Assembly (NCBI RefSeq): GCF_015670795.1 | Contig: NZ_JADPCJ010000017.1 | Location: forward strand, 1 to 49,669 | Direction: 5' to 3' | DNA: 49,669 nucleotides | Source: Collinsella aerofaciens | GTDB taxonomy: Bacteria > Actinomycetota > Coriobacteriia > Coriobacteriales > Coriobacteriaceae | Part shown: positions 1 to 6,788 of the stretch, piece by piece | Layout: the number at the start of each line of letters is the position of its first letter | Position numbering within the stretch: position 1 is the stretch's first letter | Made by a program: the position numbers and the translations under genes | The notes under the pieces: model-generated | The model's database searches: none | What the model was told of the DNA's origin: nothing | The model's input: only the letters and a program-made list of their open reading frames with translations

Positions 1-5
1 GGAGC

Positions 6-344
6 ATGGCCACCGGACCCATCGAAACACATCTCCACCATTCCTTCAACTGGGAAAATGCCGCCCCCGGGGCCCGGATAGGACCTCGGGGGCGTTCGGT
101 TAACTGCGGGAGCGTGCCGTCAGCTCAATGTGTTCGGTTGGGATCGGAAATCAACCGCCTTGATCTTCCTGAACCGCGCCAAATACAACCAGGTGCCGTG
201 CTTGAGGGTTGGCTTGCTTACGAGCTGATTGACGAAACGACGCCGGTTGAATGTGAAGCTGGCGGCCAAACCACATCCTCTGGTGATGAAAATCCTTTCT
301 ACGGCTTGACCAATCCGCAGACAATTGATTTGAGCACTCTTTAA
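6..344 (+). pseudogene. possible 3' remnant of a DUF4352/DUF5067-like secreted protein
   Basis: An open frame touches the window edge. Its last ~65 residues contain IQPGAVLEGWLAYELID followed by TPVECEA, which resembles the C-terminal strand pattern of DUF4352/DUF5067-type immunoglobulin-like lipoprotein domains (PG...G..AYE......PV.....). The N-terminal part (before about base 115) shows no such pattern and spans a GC-rich hairpin at 62-94 (CGCCCCCG...CGGGGGCG) that looks like a terminator on the minus strand. No signal peptide or lipobox is visible, so this is probably a truncated or decayed fragment, or the end of a gene that starts outside the window in another frame. A plausible rho-independent terminator follows at 397-452. 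The family assignment is weak and rests on pattern recognition only. Confidence 0.3.
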
Positions 345-396
345 TCCCTGCTCATAGTATAAAAGCTGTCGTAATCCTCGCGAGGGGTCGCGCTTG

Positions 397-452
397 AGCC
401 CCGTCGATTGTGGTTTCCGCTTGGGAGGCCGCGGTTGGCGGGGCTTTTTGTT
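397..452 (+). terminator. rho-independent terminator after the 5' fragment
   Basis: AGCCCCG (397-403) pairs with CGGGGCT (439-445) and is followed by a T run. The loop of about 35 nt can fold into a further weak stem. It would end transcription coming from the fragment at the window start. Confidence 0.5.
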
Positions 453-514
453 GAGTAGGGGAGTTGCCGGCGGCGTTGTGCTTGGATTGGCGGATGTGCG
501 TCCGAAATCGGCAA

Positions 515-538
515 CAAAAAAGCCGCCATAGGCGGCTA
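515..538 (-). terminator. terminator of tRNA-Thr
   Basis: On the minus strand a 7-bp AGCCGCC/GGCGGCT stem with a 3-nt loop is followed by six T residues. It lies about 11 nt past the CCA end of the tRNA gene. Confidence 0.8.
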
Positions 539-548
539 TCTTGTGCAA

Positions 549-624
549 TGGAGCCAGCGACCGGGCTCGAACCGGTGACCCCCGCTTTACGAGAGCGGTG
601 CTCTACCAACTGAGCTACGCTGGC
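549..624 (-). tRNA. tRNA-Thr (anticodon CGT)
   Basis: Read on the minus strand this is a complete 76-nt cloverleaf. The acceptor stem is GCCAGCG/CGCTGGC with discriminator T and an encoded CCA end. The D arm contains AGCTCAGTTGGTAGAGC, the anticodon stem CCGCT/AGCGG encloses CTCGTAA, and the T arm contains GGTTCGAACCC. The anticodon CGT reads ACG (Thr). A good promoter lies about 40 nt upstream and a short terminator just downstream, so it is a single-gene transcription unit. Confidence 0.97.
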
Positions 625-663
625 GGCCATGTGGTGACGCAACTGAGGCGTCAACGGCTGTCT

Positions 664-692
664 ATGATACGGGACATCGCACATCCGCGCAA
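664..692 (-). promoter_or_regulatory. sigma-70-type promoter of tRNA-Thr
   Basis: On the minus strand a -35 box TTGCGC (687-692) is separated by 17 nt from a -10 box TATCAT (664-669). The -10 ends about 40 nt before the mature tRNA 5' end, which fits a short processed leader. Confidence 0.65.
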
Positions 693-781
693 GTGTTCTG
701 ACGGCTTTTCTCACTTTAAATGCACTAATATTGGAGACGCGATGTCTTGCTCTTACGGGTCTCAAACAGAATGGGGCAGCG

Positions 782-1357
782 ATGGCACAACCCAAGATTC
801 TTCTCACACGCATCGACGATCGTTTCATTTACGGGCAAGACGTTGAGCTGTGGAACGAAGCCGTGGGTTCCAACCTTGTCTTAATCGTCAACGACGAGAT
901 TGCGGCGGATTCGCGCCAATGGGCACCCATGAGGGTGGCGGCGCCAGAAGGCGTTTGGACACGGTTTTTCTCGGTGCAAAGGACCATCGACATCATTCAT
1001 ACCGCAACGCCGCGTCAATGGATTCTGATCATGGTGGCCTCACCCACCGATGCGCTCGCGCTGGTTAAGGGCGGTGTGCCGATCACCAAGATTAGCATTG
1101 GCCATATGCAGGCAGGGGATGGCAAGCGTCCCGCGACGCCCGCAGTCGCCGTAGACGATACGGACATCGCCGCCTTCAAAGAGTTGCAAGAACTCGGCAA
1201 AGAGCTAGAAATCCGTTATCTCCCCGGCTCCGACCCCGATCCCATCGAGAACCTGCTTACGTGTTCCCCTGGGGGCGGAGGAAAAACGGATCATTTAGCC
1301 CACATAGAGGGCCTGTGTTGCGCCGCCTGCCAAAACTATGCCGGTTTACTACGGTGA
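782..1357 (+). CDS. orphan PTS mannose/fructose/sorbose-family IIB protein with His-to-Tyr change at the phosphorylation site
   Basis: Active IIB proteins of this family carry phosphate on a His in the N-terminal motif RIDDRLIHGQ and pass it to the sugar at the IIC/IID channel. Here the motif reads RIDDRFIYGQ, so the His is Tyr (codon TAC, one base from CAC). The rest of the fold is recognisable: W at about residue 26, a VNDEIAADSRQ-like segment, MRVAAPEGV, then SPTDALALVKGG and ISIGHMQAGDGKR. No IIA, IIC or IID gene is adjacent. The usual family C-terminus would fall near IENLL; the last ~30 residues are Gly/Cys-rich and enter the left arm of an inverted-repeat element. The ATG at 782 matches the family N-terminus; an in-frame start at 731 is less likely. 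It is probably a decaying or non-transporting, perhaps regulatory, protein. Confidence 0.75.
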   Translation: MAQPKILLTRIDDRFIYGQDVELWNEAVGSNLVLIVNDEIAADSRQWAPMRVAAPEGVWTRFFSVQRTIDIIHTATPRQWILIMVASPTDALALVKGGVPITKISIGHMQAGDGKRPATPAVAVDDTDIAAFKELQELGKELEIRYLPGSDPDPIENLLTCSPGGGGKTDHLAHIEGLCCAACQNYAGLLR

Positions 1358-1484
1358 ATTGTCAATCGCTGAGCACGCTGAATATGCGAATAATAAAACC
1401 GCAGGTAGACGTGGTGTTCATTTCCTAAGAACCAGCGTGTGGTCGGATATCGCGGGTTTATCGTAGTAAACTGGCATAGTTTTG
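1331..1484. mobile_element. 154-bp MITE-like inverted-repeat element
   Basis: Two 23-bp arms, 1331-1353 (CAAAACTATGCCGGTTTACT...) and 1462-1484, are inverted copies with a single mismatch. They enclose 108 bp with no coding potential. The left arm lies inside the 3' end of the IIB-like gene and supplies its last codons. The size, terminal inverted repeats and lack of a gene fit a miniature inverted-repeat element. No clear target duplication is visible, so mobility is inferred. Confidence 0.55.
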
Positions 1485-1528
1485 TTATGCCATCAATTCA
1501 GTAGCAGCAATAATAAGCCAAAAGAATG

Positions 1529-1561
1529 AAAAAGCGCCCGTCGGTGGTGCCGGCGGGCGCT
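1529..1561 (-). terminator. terminator of galM
   Basis: On the minus strand an 8-bp AGCGCCCG/CGGGCGCT stem (arms 1554-1561 and 1533-1540) is followed by TTTT. It lies about 27 nt past the galM stop. Confidence 0.75.
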
Positions 1562-1587
1562 GCTGTGCGATATGTCGCGTTGTGGGC

Positions 1588-2640
1588 TTAGTGCCTCATA
1601 AAGTGATATTCGATCACATTGCTATAGGGGTGACCTGGGCCCACGATGCCCTGCGGGAACAGCGGCTGGTGCGGCGTGTCGGGGTACATCTCGGCCTCGA
1701 GGGCAAAGCCGGCGCCCCAGCCATAGTTGGCATCGTCTTTGGCGTGCTCGTCGCCCAGCCAATTGCCGGTGTAGAGCTGCACGCCCGGGGCGGTGGTGTA
1801 GTAGTCCAGCTCGCGACCGGTCCACATCTCCTCGACATGTAGGGCGCGACGCAGGTTGCGGCCGTACTGATAGCCATCGATGCACAGGCAGTGATCGTAG
1901 CCACGGGCCTGCTTAATCTGCGGGTCGTCGGCCTCCATGCCGGGTGCGATGGGGCGCAGCTCGCGAAAGTCAAACGGTGTTCCCTCGACCGGAGCGATTT
2001 CGCCGGTGGGGATGTTCTGCTCGTTAATGGGCAGGTAGTGGGCAGCGTTAGCAACAAAGAAGTGCTCACAGTCCATGCCGGCGTTATGACCGGCAAGGTT
2101 AAAGTACGTGTGGTTGGTCATGGACACGTAGGTGGCGCGGTCGCTCTCGCAGCCGTATTCGATACGGAAGCAGCCGGTGCGCGTCACGGTGAACACGGCC
2201 GTAAAGGTGCGGTTGCCGGGCAGGCCCAGCTCGCCATCTTCAAGCGAGGTGGTCATGCGCACGGCATTGTGGACCTCGTCGAGTTCAACGTCCCACACGC
2301 GCTTGTGTAGGCCGTGCTCAAGATCGCTGTGCAGGTTGTTGATGCCTTCGTTGGTGGGCATATGCCAGTCCGTGCCGGCGATGGTGATCGTGGCGCCCGC
2401 GGTGCGGTTGGCCACGGGGCCGATGGTCGCGCCAAAGCAGGCGGGGTTGTCAAAGTAATCCTCGAGCTTATCGAAGCCCAGCACCACATCGCGCACGTTG
2501 CCGGGAATGTCGGGCACATCGATACCCAGCACGGTGGCGCCATAGTCCATAATGCGAACGCAGATCTCGGGCCCGTTGAGGGTGTAACGATGAACGGGGG
2601 TACCGCACGGCGCGGTGCCGAAAAGCTCGGAAGTGATCAT
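1588..2640 (-). CDS. galM: aldose 1-epimerase (galactose mutarotase)
   Basis: This 350-aa protein matches GalM in length and motifs. Mutarotases interconvert alpha and beta anomers of galactose and feed galactokinase. Visible family signatures are the N-terminal MDYGATVLGIDVPD, GFDKLEDY, the arginine motif GPVANRTAG, the substrate-binding region NLHSDLEHGLHKRVWD, the catalytic His region MTNHTYFNLAGH, and a C-terminal PGVQLYTGNW segment. The ATG at 2640 is chosen because AGGAA sits 8 nt upstream and the family N-terminus begins here. A longer frame upstream has no ribosome-binding site. It stands alone, divergent from a DeoR-type regulator, and about 24 kb from galK-galT, for which it would supply alpha-galactose. 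Confidence 0.93.
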   Translation of the reverse strand: MITSELFGTAPCGTPVHRYTLNGPEICVRIMDYGATVLGIDVPDIPGNVRDVVLGFDKLEDYFDNPACFGATIGPVANRTAGATITIAGTDWHMPTNEGINNLHSDLEHGLHKRVWDVELDEVHNAVRMTTSLEDGELGLPGNRTFTAVFTVTRTGCFRIEYGCESDRATYVSMTNHTYFNLAGHNAGMDCEHFFVANAAHYLPINEQNIPTGEIAPVEGTPFDFRELRPIAPGMEADDPQIKQARGYDHCLCIDGYQYGRNLRRALHVEEMWTGRELDYYTTAPGVQLYTGNWLGDEHAKDDANYGWGAGFALEAEMYPDTPHQPLFPQGIVGPGHPYSNVIEYHFMRH

Positions 2641-2794
2641 TTGGTTCCTAACATCGAGATATTTCGGACAAACTGTAGCGCGAACAGGTGAGATTATCAC
2701 TACACCCCACTAAAGCAGGGAGTATTTTTCTCAAAAAAGTGATGATTGGAGCTGTGCGGGCGTTCATTTCTGACGCGCGCGAGTCTGATACAAT

Positions 2795-2813
2795 TTGTTC
2801 GTTATTGTTTGAA
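2795..2813. promoter_or_regulatory. putative DeoR/LacR-type operator upstream of the DeoR gene
   Basis: TTGTTCGTTATTGTTTGAA contains two TTGTTY repeats and lies just upstream of the regulator's start. A -10-like TACAAT (2789-2794) abuts it, so binding would block the gene's own promoter. Similar TGTTCGATATTGT sequences occur upstream of lacG2 (13595), lacF (19893) and the aldolase gene (31844, inverted). Confidence 0.45.
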
Positions 2814-2845
2814 TTGACGTGAGCGTGGAACAGCGAGGACTCATC

Positions 2846-3610
2846 GTGATTAAAGCGGAGCGACAGGATAAGGTTCGGCAGCTGCTCGAGGAACAGGGAA
2901 CGGTCTCGGTCAAGGAGATTTCGGATGCGTTAGGTGTCTCGGATATGACGATCCGCCGTGACCTTGAGGAGCTTGCGAGCCTGGGCGAGATCGAGCGCGT
3001 GCACGGCGGAGCCCGCAGTGCGCAGGGCCGTCCACACGCTATGCTGCGCCATGAGTATTCGCACAGCGAAAAGCGCACGAAGCATGCCGAGGAAAAGTTG
3101 CAGATTGCGCGCCGTTCTGTGGAGCTTATCGAGGAAGGCTCGACCATCTTTTTGGGCACGGGCACCACGGTTGAGCAGATGGCCTCGATGCTGCCGGCGT
3201 TTCGCCTGCGCATTGTGACCAATTCGCTTTCGGTGTTTAACCTGCTCGAGGCGCGCGAAGACTGCGACCTGTGCCTGGTGGGCGGCATGTACCGTCGCCG
3301 CACCGCCGCTTTTGTGGGACCAACGGCCGAGGATACCCTGCGTGCGCTGGGCATCGACGCGGCGTTTATCGGTGCCAACGGCATTCTGGACGGCGACGTG
3401 TCTACATCCAATATGGAAGAGGGCCGCATCCAGCAGCTCGCCTTTAGCAAGGCCGACTCGCGCTATCTGATCGCCGACTCCAGCAAGATCGGCAAGCGCG
3501 ACTTCTACACCTTCTGCCGCCTGGACAATTTGGACGCCGTGGTGTGCGAGCCGGGTATCTCGGCCGAGGACCGCACTGCCATCGAGGAACACACGCAGGT
3601 CATCTGTTAG
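2846..3610 (+). CDS. DeoR-family transcriptional regulator (LacR/FruR/GlcR-like)
   Basis: The 254-aa product has the full DeoR architecture. The N-terminal winged helix-turn-helix covers roughly residues 1-60 with VSVKEISDALGVSDMTIRRD and the wing motif VHGGA. A C-terminal sugar-phosphate sensor of the DeoR_C/RpiA-like type follows, with the GTGTTVEQMA and VTNSLSVFN segments and a C-terminal DSSKIGK...F region. Members of this family usually repress sugar operons and are released by phosphorylated intermediates. The GTG at 2846 is preferred (GAGGA 6 nt upstream; MIKAERQ is a typical DeoR beginning) over GTG at 2819. The shared upstream motif suggests it controls the tagatose-6-phosphate genes in this window, like LacR; that is inference. 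Confidence 0.9.
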   Translation: MIKAERQDKVRQLLEEQGTVSVKEISDALGVSDMTIRRDLEELASLGEIERVHGGARSAQGRPHAMLRHEYSHSEKRTKHAEEKLQIARRSVELIEEGSTIFLGTGTTVEQMASMLPAFRLRIVTNSLSVFNLLEAREDCDLCLVGGMYRRRTAAFVGPTAEDTLRALGIDAAFIGANGILDGDVSTSNMEEGRIQQLAFSKADSRYLIADSSKIGKRDFYTFCRLDNLDAVVCEPGISAEDRTAIEEHTQVIC

Positions 3611-3771
3611 CTAACGCTGCAGACGATACTTCTGTCCTCTGCCGGCGCGGGGATTATCGCTTCACAATGACGCGCAGAATGACACGTAAGAGTAAAAACA
3701 CCATTTGTGCGACAAATTTGATGACGCGCAAATCCGTTTGGGCTACAAGGAGGGGCCATTCTAAGGCAGGG

Positions 3772-5004
3772 TCAGATTCCGTATTTCGCTTTGATATCTC
3801 TTGAGAATGAATCGTAGTCTTCGTAGAGTTCGTCTCTGCTTTCATCTTCGGCGCGGTTCATGCGTTCAAGGAGTTTGTCCTTTGGGGACTCTTTTGTAAT
3901 TTCTGACCTGCCGTCGGGTATTGTGGATTGCAAGAATAGTTCTAGAGCATGGACGTCTTTGAGTATGTAGCCCGTCGAACGGCCCGCTCCTGTTTTTTCG
4001 ATTGCGCTGCAACTAACAAGCTGACCGAGGGTTCGTTTAACGGTTACCTCGCTGATATCGGGGCAGTTGGACCGGATGTCGGATTTCTTAATGACGCCGG
4101 GTCTCTGTTGAAATAGAACAGCGATGCGCGCTTGCTTCGACATGGGACGAGTGCTTGATTCAATTAAGGTACGCTGCTCGAGCTGTCGGTAGGCGGCTAG
4201 GGTTGTTCCGAGCATGAAACGGATAAAAGGTGCTTCGGTGTTTTGATTTTCATTCCATCCAGTGGAGCTTGCAGCGAGGGCGTTGTAGTAGAGCGCCTTG
4301 TTGTCTTCAATAAGTCGTTCGATGCTGATGTAACGCGCAACGTCGTATCCAGTCTTTTCGAGCAGCAGCGTTGTAAGGAGCCGGCTCATCCTGCCATTGC
4401 CATCGTTGAAGGGATGAATGCTAACAAAATCGAAGATAAAGCGGAGCGATATAAGGAGGGGATCGCAAACTTGGCGAGATACAGCATCGTTGAGGGACTG
4501 GCAGGCTTCTTTAATAAGTCCCGGGGTTGCTAGAGCCGAAGGGGGCCTAAAGCGCACAAATCGATTACCTTGATCGTCAATGGAGACGATTTCGTTATCG
4601 CCATCTTTCCAATGGCCTCCATACGAGATTGCCGTGTGCGCCATGAGGTCACGATGCAACTGCAGAATGACCGATGGCGTTACGGGAATGGAATCGTGTT
4701 GCTCGTGAATAAGTGACAGCACATCTCGGTATCCAGCGATTTCTTCCTCTGCGCGGGAGCTTGGCTTGGCGGAATACGCCATGATTGCTTTGAGTCTTTT
4801 TTGGGTGGTAACAATTCCTTCAAGTTCGTTGGAGGATTGGGTGCTTTGGATCTTAGCTTCCTCCATAAGTGACGATAGAAGTTCGGGTTTGACTTGACTC
4901 AGAGCAAGCTGTCGGCCTTTATGCTCGCGTATCGAGAGGAGGAGGTTGGTGATTGGAGTTGCCTCGAGTTCCGCTGGGACTGTGGTGTAATCGAACTGGC
5001 GCAT
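3772..5004 (-). CDS. Fic family protein (class II, N-terminal inhibitory helix)
   Basis: The 410-aa protein carries the canonical Fic motif HPFNDGNGRMSR at residues 197-208; His197 is the expected catalytic base and Arg205 and the GNG loop bind phosphates. Fic enzymes transfer AMP, or other nucleotide parts, to Ser/Thr/Tyr of target proteins. An inhibitory-type motif SNELEG (residues 58-63, matching S/T-xxx-E-G) sits in an N-terminal helix, as in class II Fic proteins. Residues ~285-350 look like a winged helix (KSDIRSNCPDISEVTVKRTL), followed by a charged tail. AAAGGAG precedes the ATG at 5004. Base composition is visibly more A/T-rich than the neighbours, which suggests acquisition. The dyad array directly upstream makes autoregulation likely. 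The target is unknown. Confidence 0.92.
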   Translation of the reverse strand: MRQFDYTTVPAELEATPITNLLLSIREHKGRQLALSQVKPELLSSLMEEAKIQSTQSSNELEGIVTTQKRLKAIMAYSAKPSSRAEEEIAGYRDVLSLIHEQHDSIPVTPSVILQLHRDLMAHTAISYGGHWKDGDNEIVSIDDQGNRFVRFRPPSALATPGLIKEACQSLNDAVSRQVCDPLLISLRFIFDFVSIHPFNDGNGRMSRLLTTLLLEKTGYDVARYISIERLIEDNKALYYNALAASSTGWNENQNTEAPFIRFMLGTTLAAYRQLEQRTLIESSTRPMSKQARIAVLFQQRPGVIKKSDIRSNCPDISEVTVKRTLGQLVSCSAIEKTGAGRSTGYILKDVHALELFLQSTIPDGRSEITKESPKDKLLERMNRAEDESRDELYEDYDSFSRDIKAKYGI

Positions 5005-5012
5005 GCGGCTCC

Positions 5013-5087
5013 TTTCGGTATCACGAACATACTTTCGATATCATAATACTATTAAATGATACCGAAAGTATGTTCGTGATACCGAAA
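5013..5087. promoter_or_regulatory. four-copy palindromic operator of the fic gene
   Basis: Two inverted 32-bp arms (5013-5044 and 5056-5087, one mismatch) flank an 11-bp A/T spacer. Each arm holds two direct copies of TTTCGGTATCA or its complement TGATACCGAAA, spaced 20 bp (5013, 5033, 5057, 5077). The array starts 9 bp upstream of the fic start codon. The one variant copy is TTTCGATATCA at 5033. Confidence 0.75.
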
Positions 5088-5140
5088 ACTAGAAACCATG
5101 CTTCATAACTGCTTGGAAAGTTCGGATTCGACTATCTTAT

Positions 5141-5199
5141 TGTCTTGATCTGTAACAGGTAGGGCCGAAATACTCGACTAGATGTTACAGATCGAGACA
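5141..5199. repeat. palindromic intergenic repeat, family A copy 1
   Basis: This is an inverted repeat of about 59 bp: GATCTGTAACAGGTAG, a short centre, then CTAGATGTTACAGATC. Five more copies occur in this window (9877, 9957, 10034, 14965 and 15043). It sits between the lacG1 terminator and the fic operator. Confidence 0.8.
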
Positions 5200-5220
5200 A
5201 ACGTGCGGCGCGGCTCGGTT

Positions 5221-5270
5221 AAAAACAAAAAGGCCGCATGCGAACCCGTGGAGGGATTCGTATGCGGCCG
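5221..5270 (-). terminator. terminator of the lacE1-lacG1 operon
   Basis: On the minus strand a 13-bp stem (GGCCGCATACGAA-type, arms 5257-5269 and 5232-5244, one G-T pair) is followed by a T-rich run. Confidence 0.85.
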
Positions 5271-5291
5271 ACGGGTGGCATGCGGCGGAAA

Positions 5292-6713
5292 CTAGGCCAT
5301 GAGCAGGCCGGTCTCCGCGACGTTCTTGTACCAGTACGCGCTCGCCTTGGGGTAGCGCTTCTGGGTCTCAAAGTCGATGTAGAACAGGCCGTAACGCTTG
5401 TTATAGCCGTTGGTCCAGGAGAACTGGTCCTGCAGCGACCACACAAAGTAACCGTCGACGTTTACGCCGCCGTCGATTGCCTTGAGGATCCATGCGAGAT
5501 GCTGGCGCATGTAGTCGATACGAGGGGCGTCGTCGATAAAGCCATCCTCGAAGTCGTCCTTATAGCCCATGCCGTTCTCGGTGATGTAGATCTTCTTGTA
5601 GTTGGGGTAATCGTTCTTAATGCGGAGCAGCAGGTCGTAGAGGCCCTCGGGATAGATGATCCAGTCCCAATCGGTGGTGGGTATGCCTTCGCGCACGCAT
5701 GACTCGCCCACGCCCTTGAGGAACCAGCGCGAGGAGCCCTTGTCGCCGGTGCCATTGTGGTTGATGTCGTTTTCGCCCTCGGCGGCACGCAGGAACTGGC
5801 ACTTGTAGGTGTTGACGCCCAGGCAATCGTTGTAGGGGAGCGCGGCGGTCAGCGCGGCGATGTCCTCGTCGCGGACGTCGAGCTCGCCGCCGGCGATATG
5901 AGCCAGCTTGGTCGCAGCCTCCATGGTATCGGCTGCATAGTGGCCGCGGAAGGTGGCGTCGAGTACCCAGCGGTTGTTGATGACGTCGGCCATGCGAGCT
6001 GCCTCGCAGTCGGCGGCGTTGTTGGGGTCGAGGGGATACTTGGGCTCCAGGTTCTGGACAATGCCGATCTCGCCCTCAAAGCCGCCCTCATGGAAGGCGA
6101 CGACAGCCTTGGCGTGGGCCACCATCATGTTGTGCATGAGCTGGAAGGCCTTGTCCAGGCGGTACTTCTCGCCGTGCGGCCAGTTGCCGACGATAAAGCT
6201 GCCCTCGGCGGTTGCGGGAATCTCGTTAAAGGTAAACCAGTGCTTGACCTCGGTGAACTCGGCAAAGCAGAACTTGGCGTACTCGACGAAGGCGTCGATG
6301 GTCGTGCGCGTCAGGAATCCCTCGCCGCCGTTCTGGTAAAAGGCCTCGGGCGTATCGAAGTGATCGAGCGTGACATAGGGGATAACGCCAGCTTTGTTGC
6401 AGGTGGCGAAAAGCTCGTGATAGAAAGCGACGCCCTCAGGGTTAATCTCACCGGTGCCACTGGGGAAGATACGGCTCCAAGCGATGGAGACACGGATGCC
6501 GTTGATGCCGAAGCGCTGGCACAGGTCGATATCGACCGGATACTTGTTGTAGAAATCGCTTGCGGGGTCGGGGGAGAAGCGACCCTGGGCAGCCAGGAAA
6601 TCGTCCCAGGGCACTTTGCCCTTGCCGTGCGTACGGGTCTCGCCCTCAACCTGGTAAGCGGCGGTGGCGCCGCCAAACACAAAGCCGTCGGGGAACTGCA
6701 TGGGGTTGGTCAT
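5292..6713 (-). CDS. lacG: 6-phospho-beta-galactosidase (GH1), paralogue 1
   Basis: This 473-aa GH1 enzyme would hydrolyse PTS-imported 6-phospho-beta-galactosides in the cytoplasm to galactose-6-phosphate and an aglycone such as glucose. The acid/base is Glu164 in FTFNE and the nucleophile Glu379 in ITENG. The phosphate-binding loop SWTNGYNKRY gives Ser432, Lys439 and Tyr441, and Trp433 in this loop is typical of LacG rather than of 6-phospho-beta-glucosidases. The overall pattern (FGGATAAYQVEG near the start, GKGKVPWDDFL, PASDFYNKYPVDI) is that of Lactococcus/Staphylococcus LacG. AAAGGA lies 6 nt before the ATG. It is second in the lacE1-lacG1 operon, 75 nt after lacE1, with an intercistronic hairpin. 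True substrate could be another 6-phospho-glycoside. Confidence 0.93.
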   Translation of the reverse strand: MTNPMQFPDGFVFGGATAAYQVEGETRTHGKGKVPWDDFLAAQGRFSPDPASDFYNKYPVDIDLCQRFGINGIRVSIAWSRIFPSGTGEINPEGVAFYHELFATCNKAGVIPYVTLDHFDTPEAFYQNGGEGFLTRTTIDAFVEYAKFCFAEFTEVKHWFTFNEIPATAEGSFIVGNWPHGEKYRLDKAFQLMHNMMVAHAKAVVAFHEGGFEGEIGIVQNLEPKYPLDPNNAADCEAARMADVINNRWVLDATFRGHYAADTMEAATKLAHIAGGELDVRDEDIAALTAALPYNDCLGVNTYKCQFLRAAEGENDINHNGTGDKGSSRWFLKGVGESCVREGIPTTDWDWIIYPEGLYDLLLRIKNDYPNYKKIYITENGMGYKDDFEDGFIDDAPRIDYMRQHLAWILKAIDGGVNVDGYFVWSLQDQFSWTNGYNKRYGLFYIDFETQKRYPKASAYWYKNVAETGLLMA

Positions 6714-6747
6714 GAGTCATCCTTTCTGTGGGATACGAATAGGGAGA

Positions 6748-6774
6748 GGTGCCCGAACTGGGGATCCGGGCACC
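6748..6774 (-). other. intercistronic hairpin between lacE1 and lacG1
   Basis: GGTGCCCG pairs with CGGGCACC around a ~10-nt loop, with no T run after it. It may stabilise or process the mRNA so that lacE and lacG are expressed unequally. Comparable hairpins occur in the other two lac cassettes. Confidence 0.55.
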
Positions 6775-6788
6775 AACAGAGGGAGGAA

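Noticed and set aside
120..548. 142-codon minus-strand frame at the window start
   Set aside because: It overlaps the tRNA terminator and a plus-strand frame with better domain-like character, and it has no recognisable family or ribosome-binding site.
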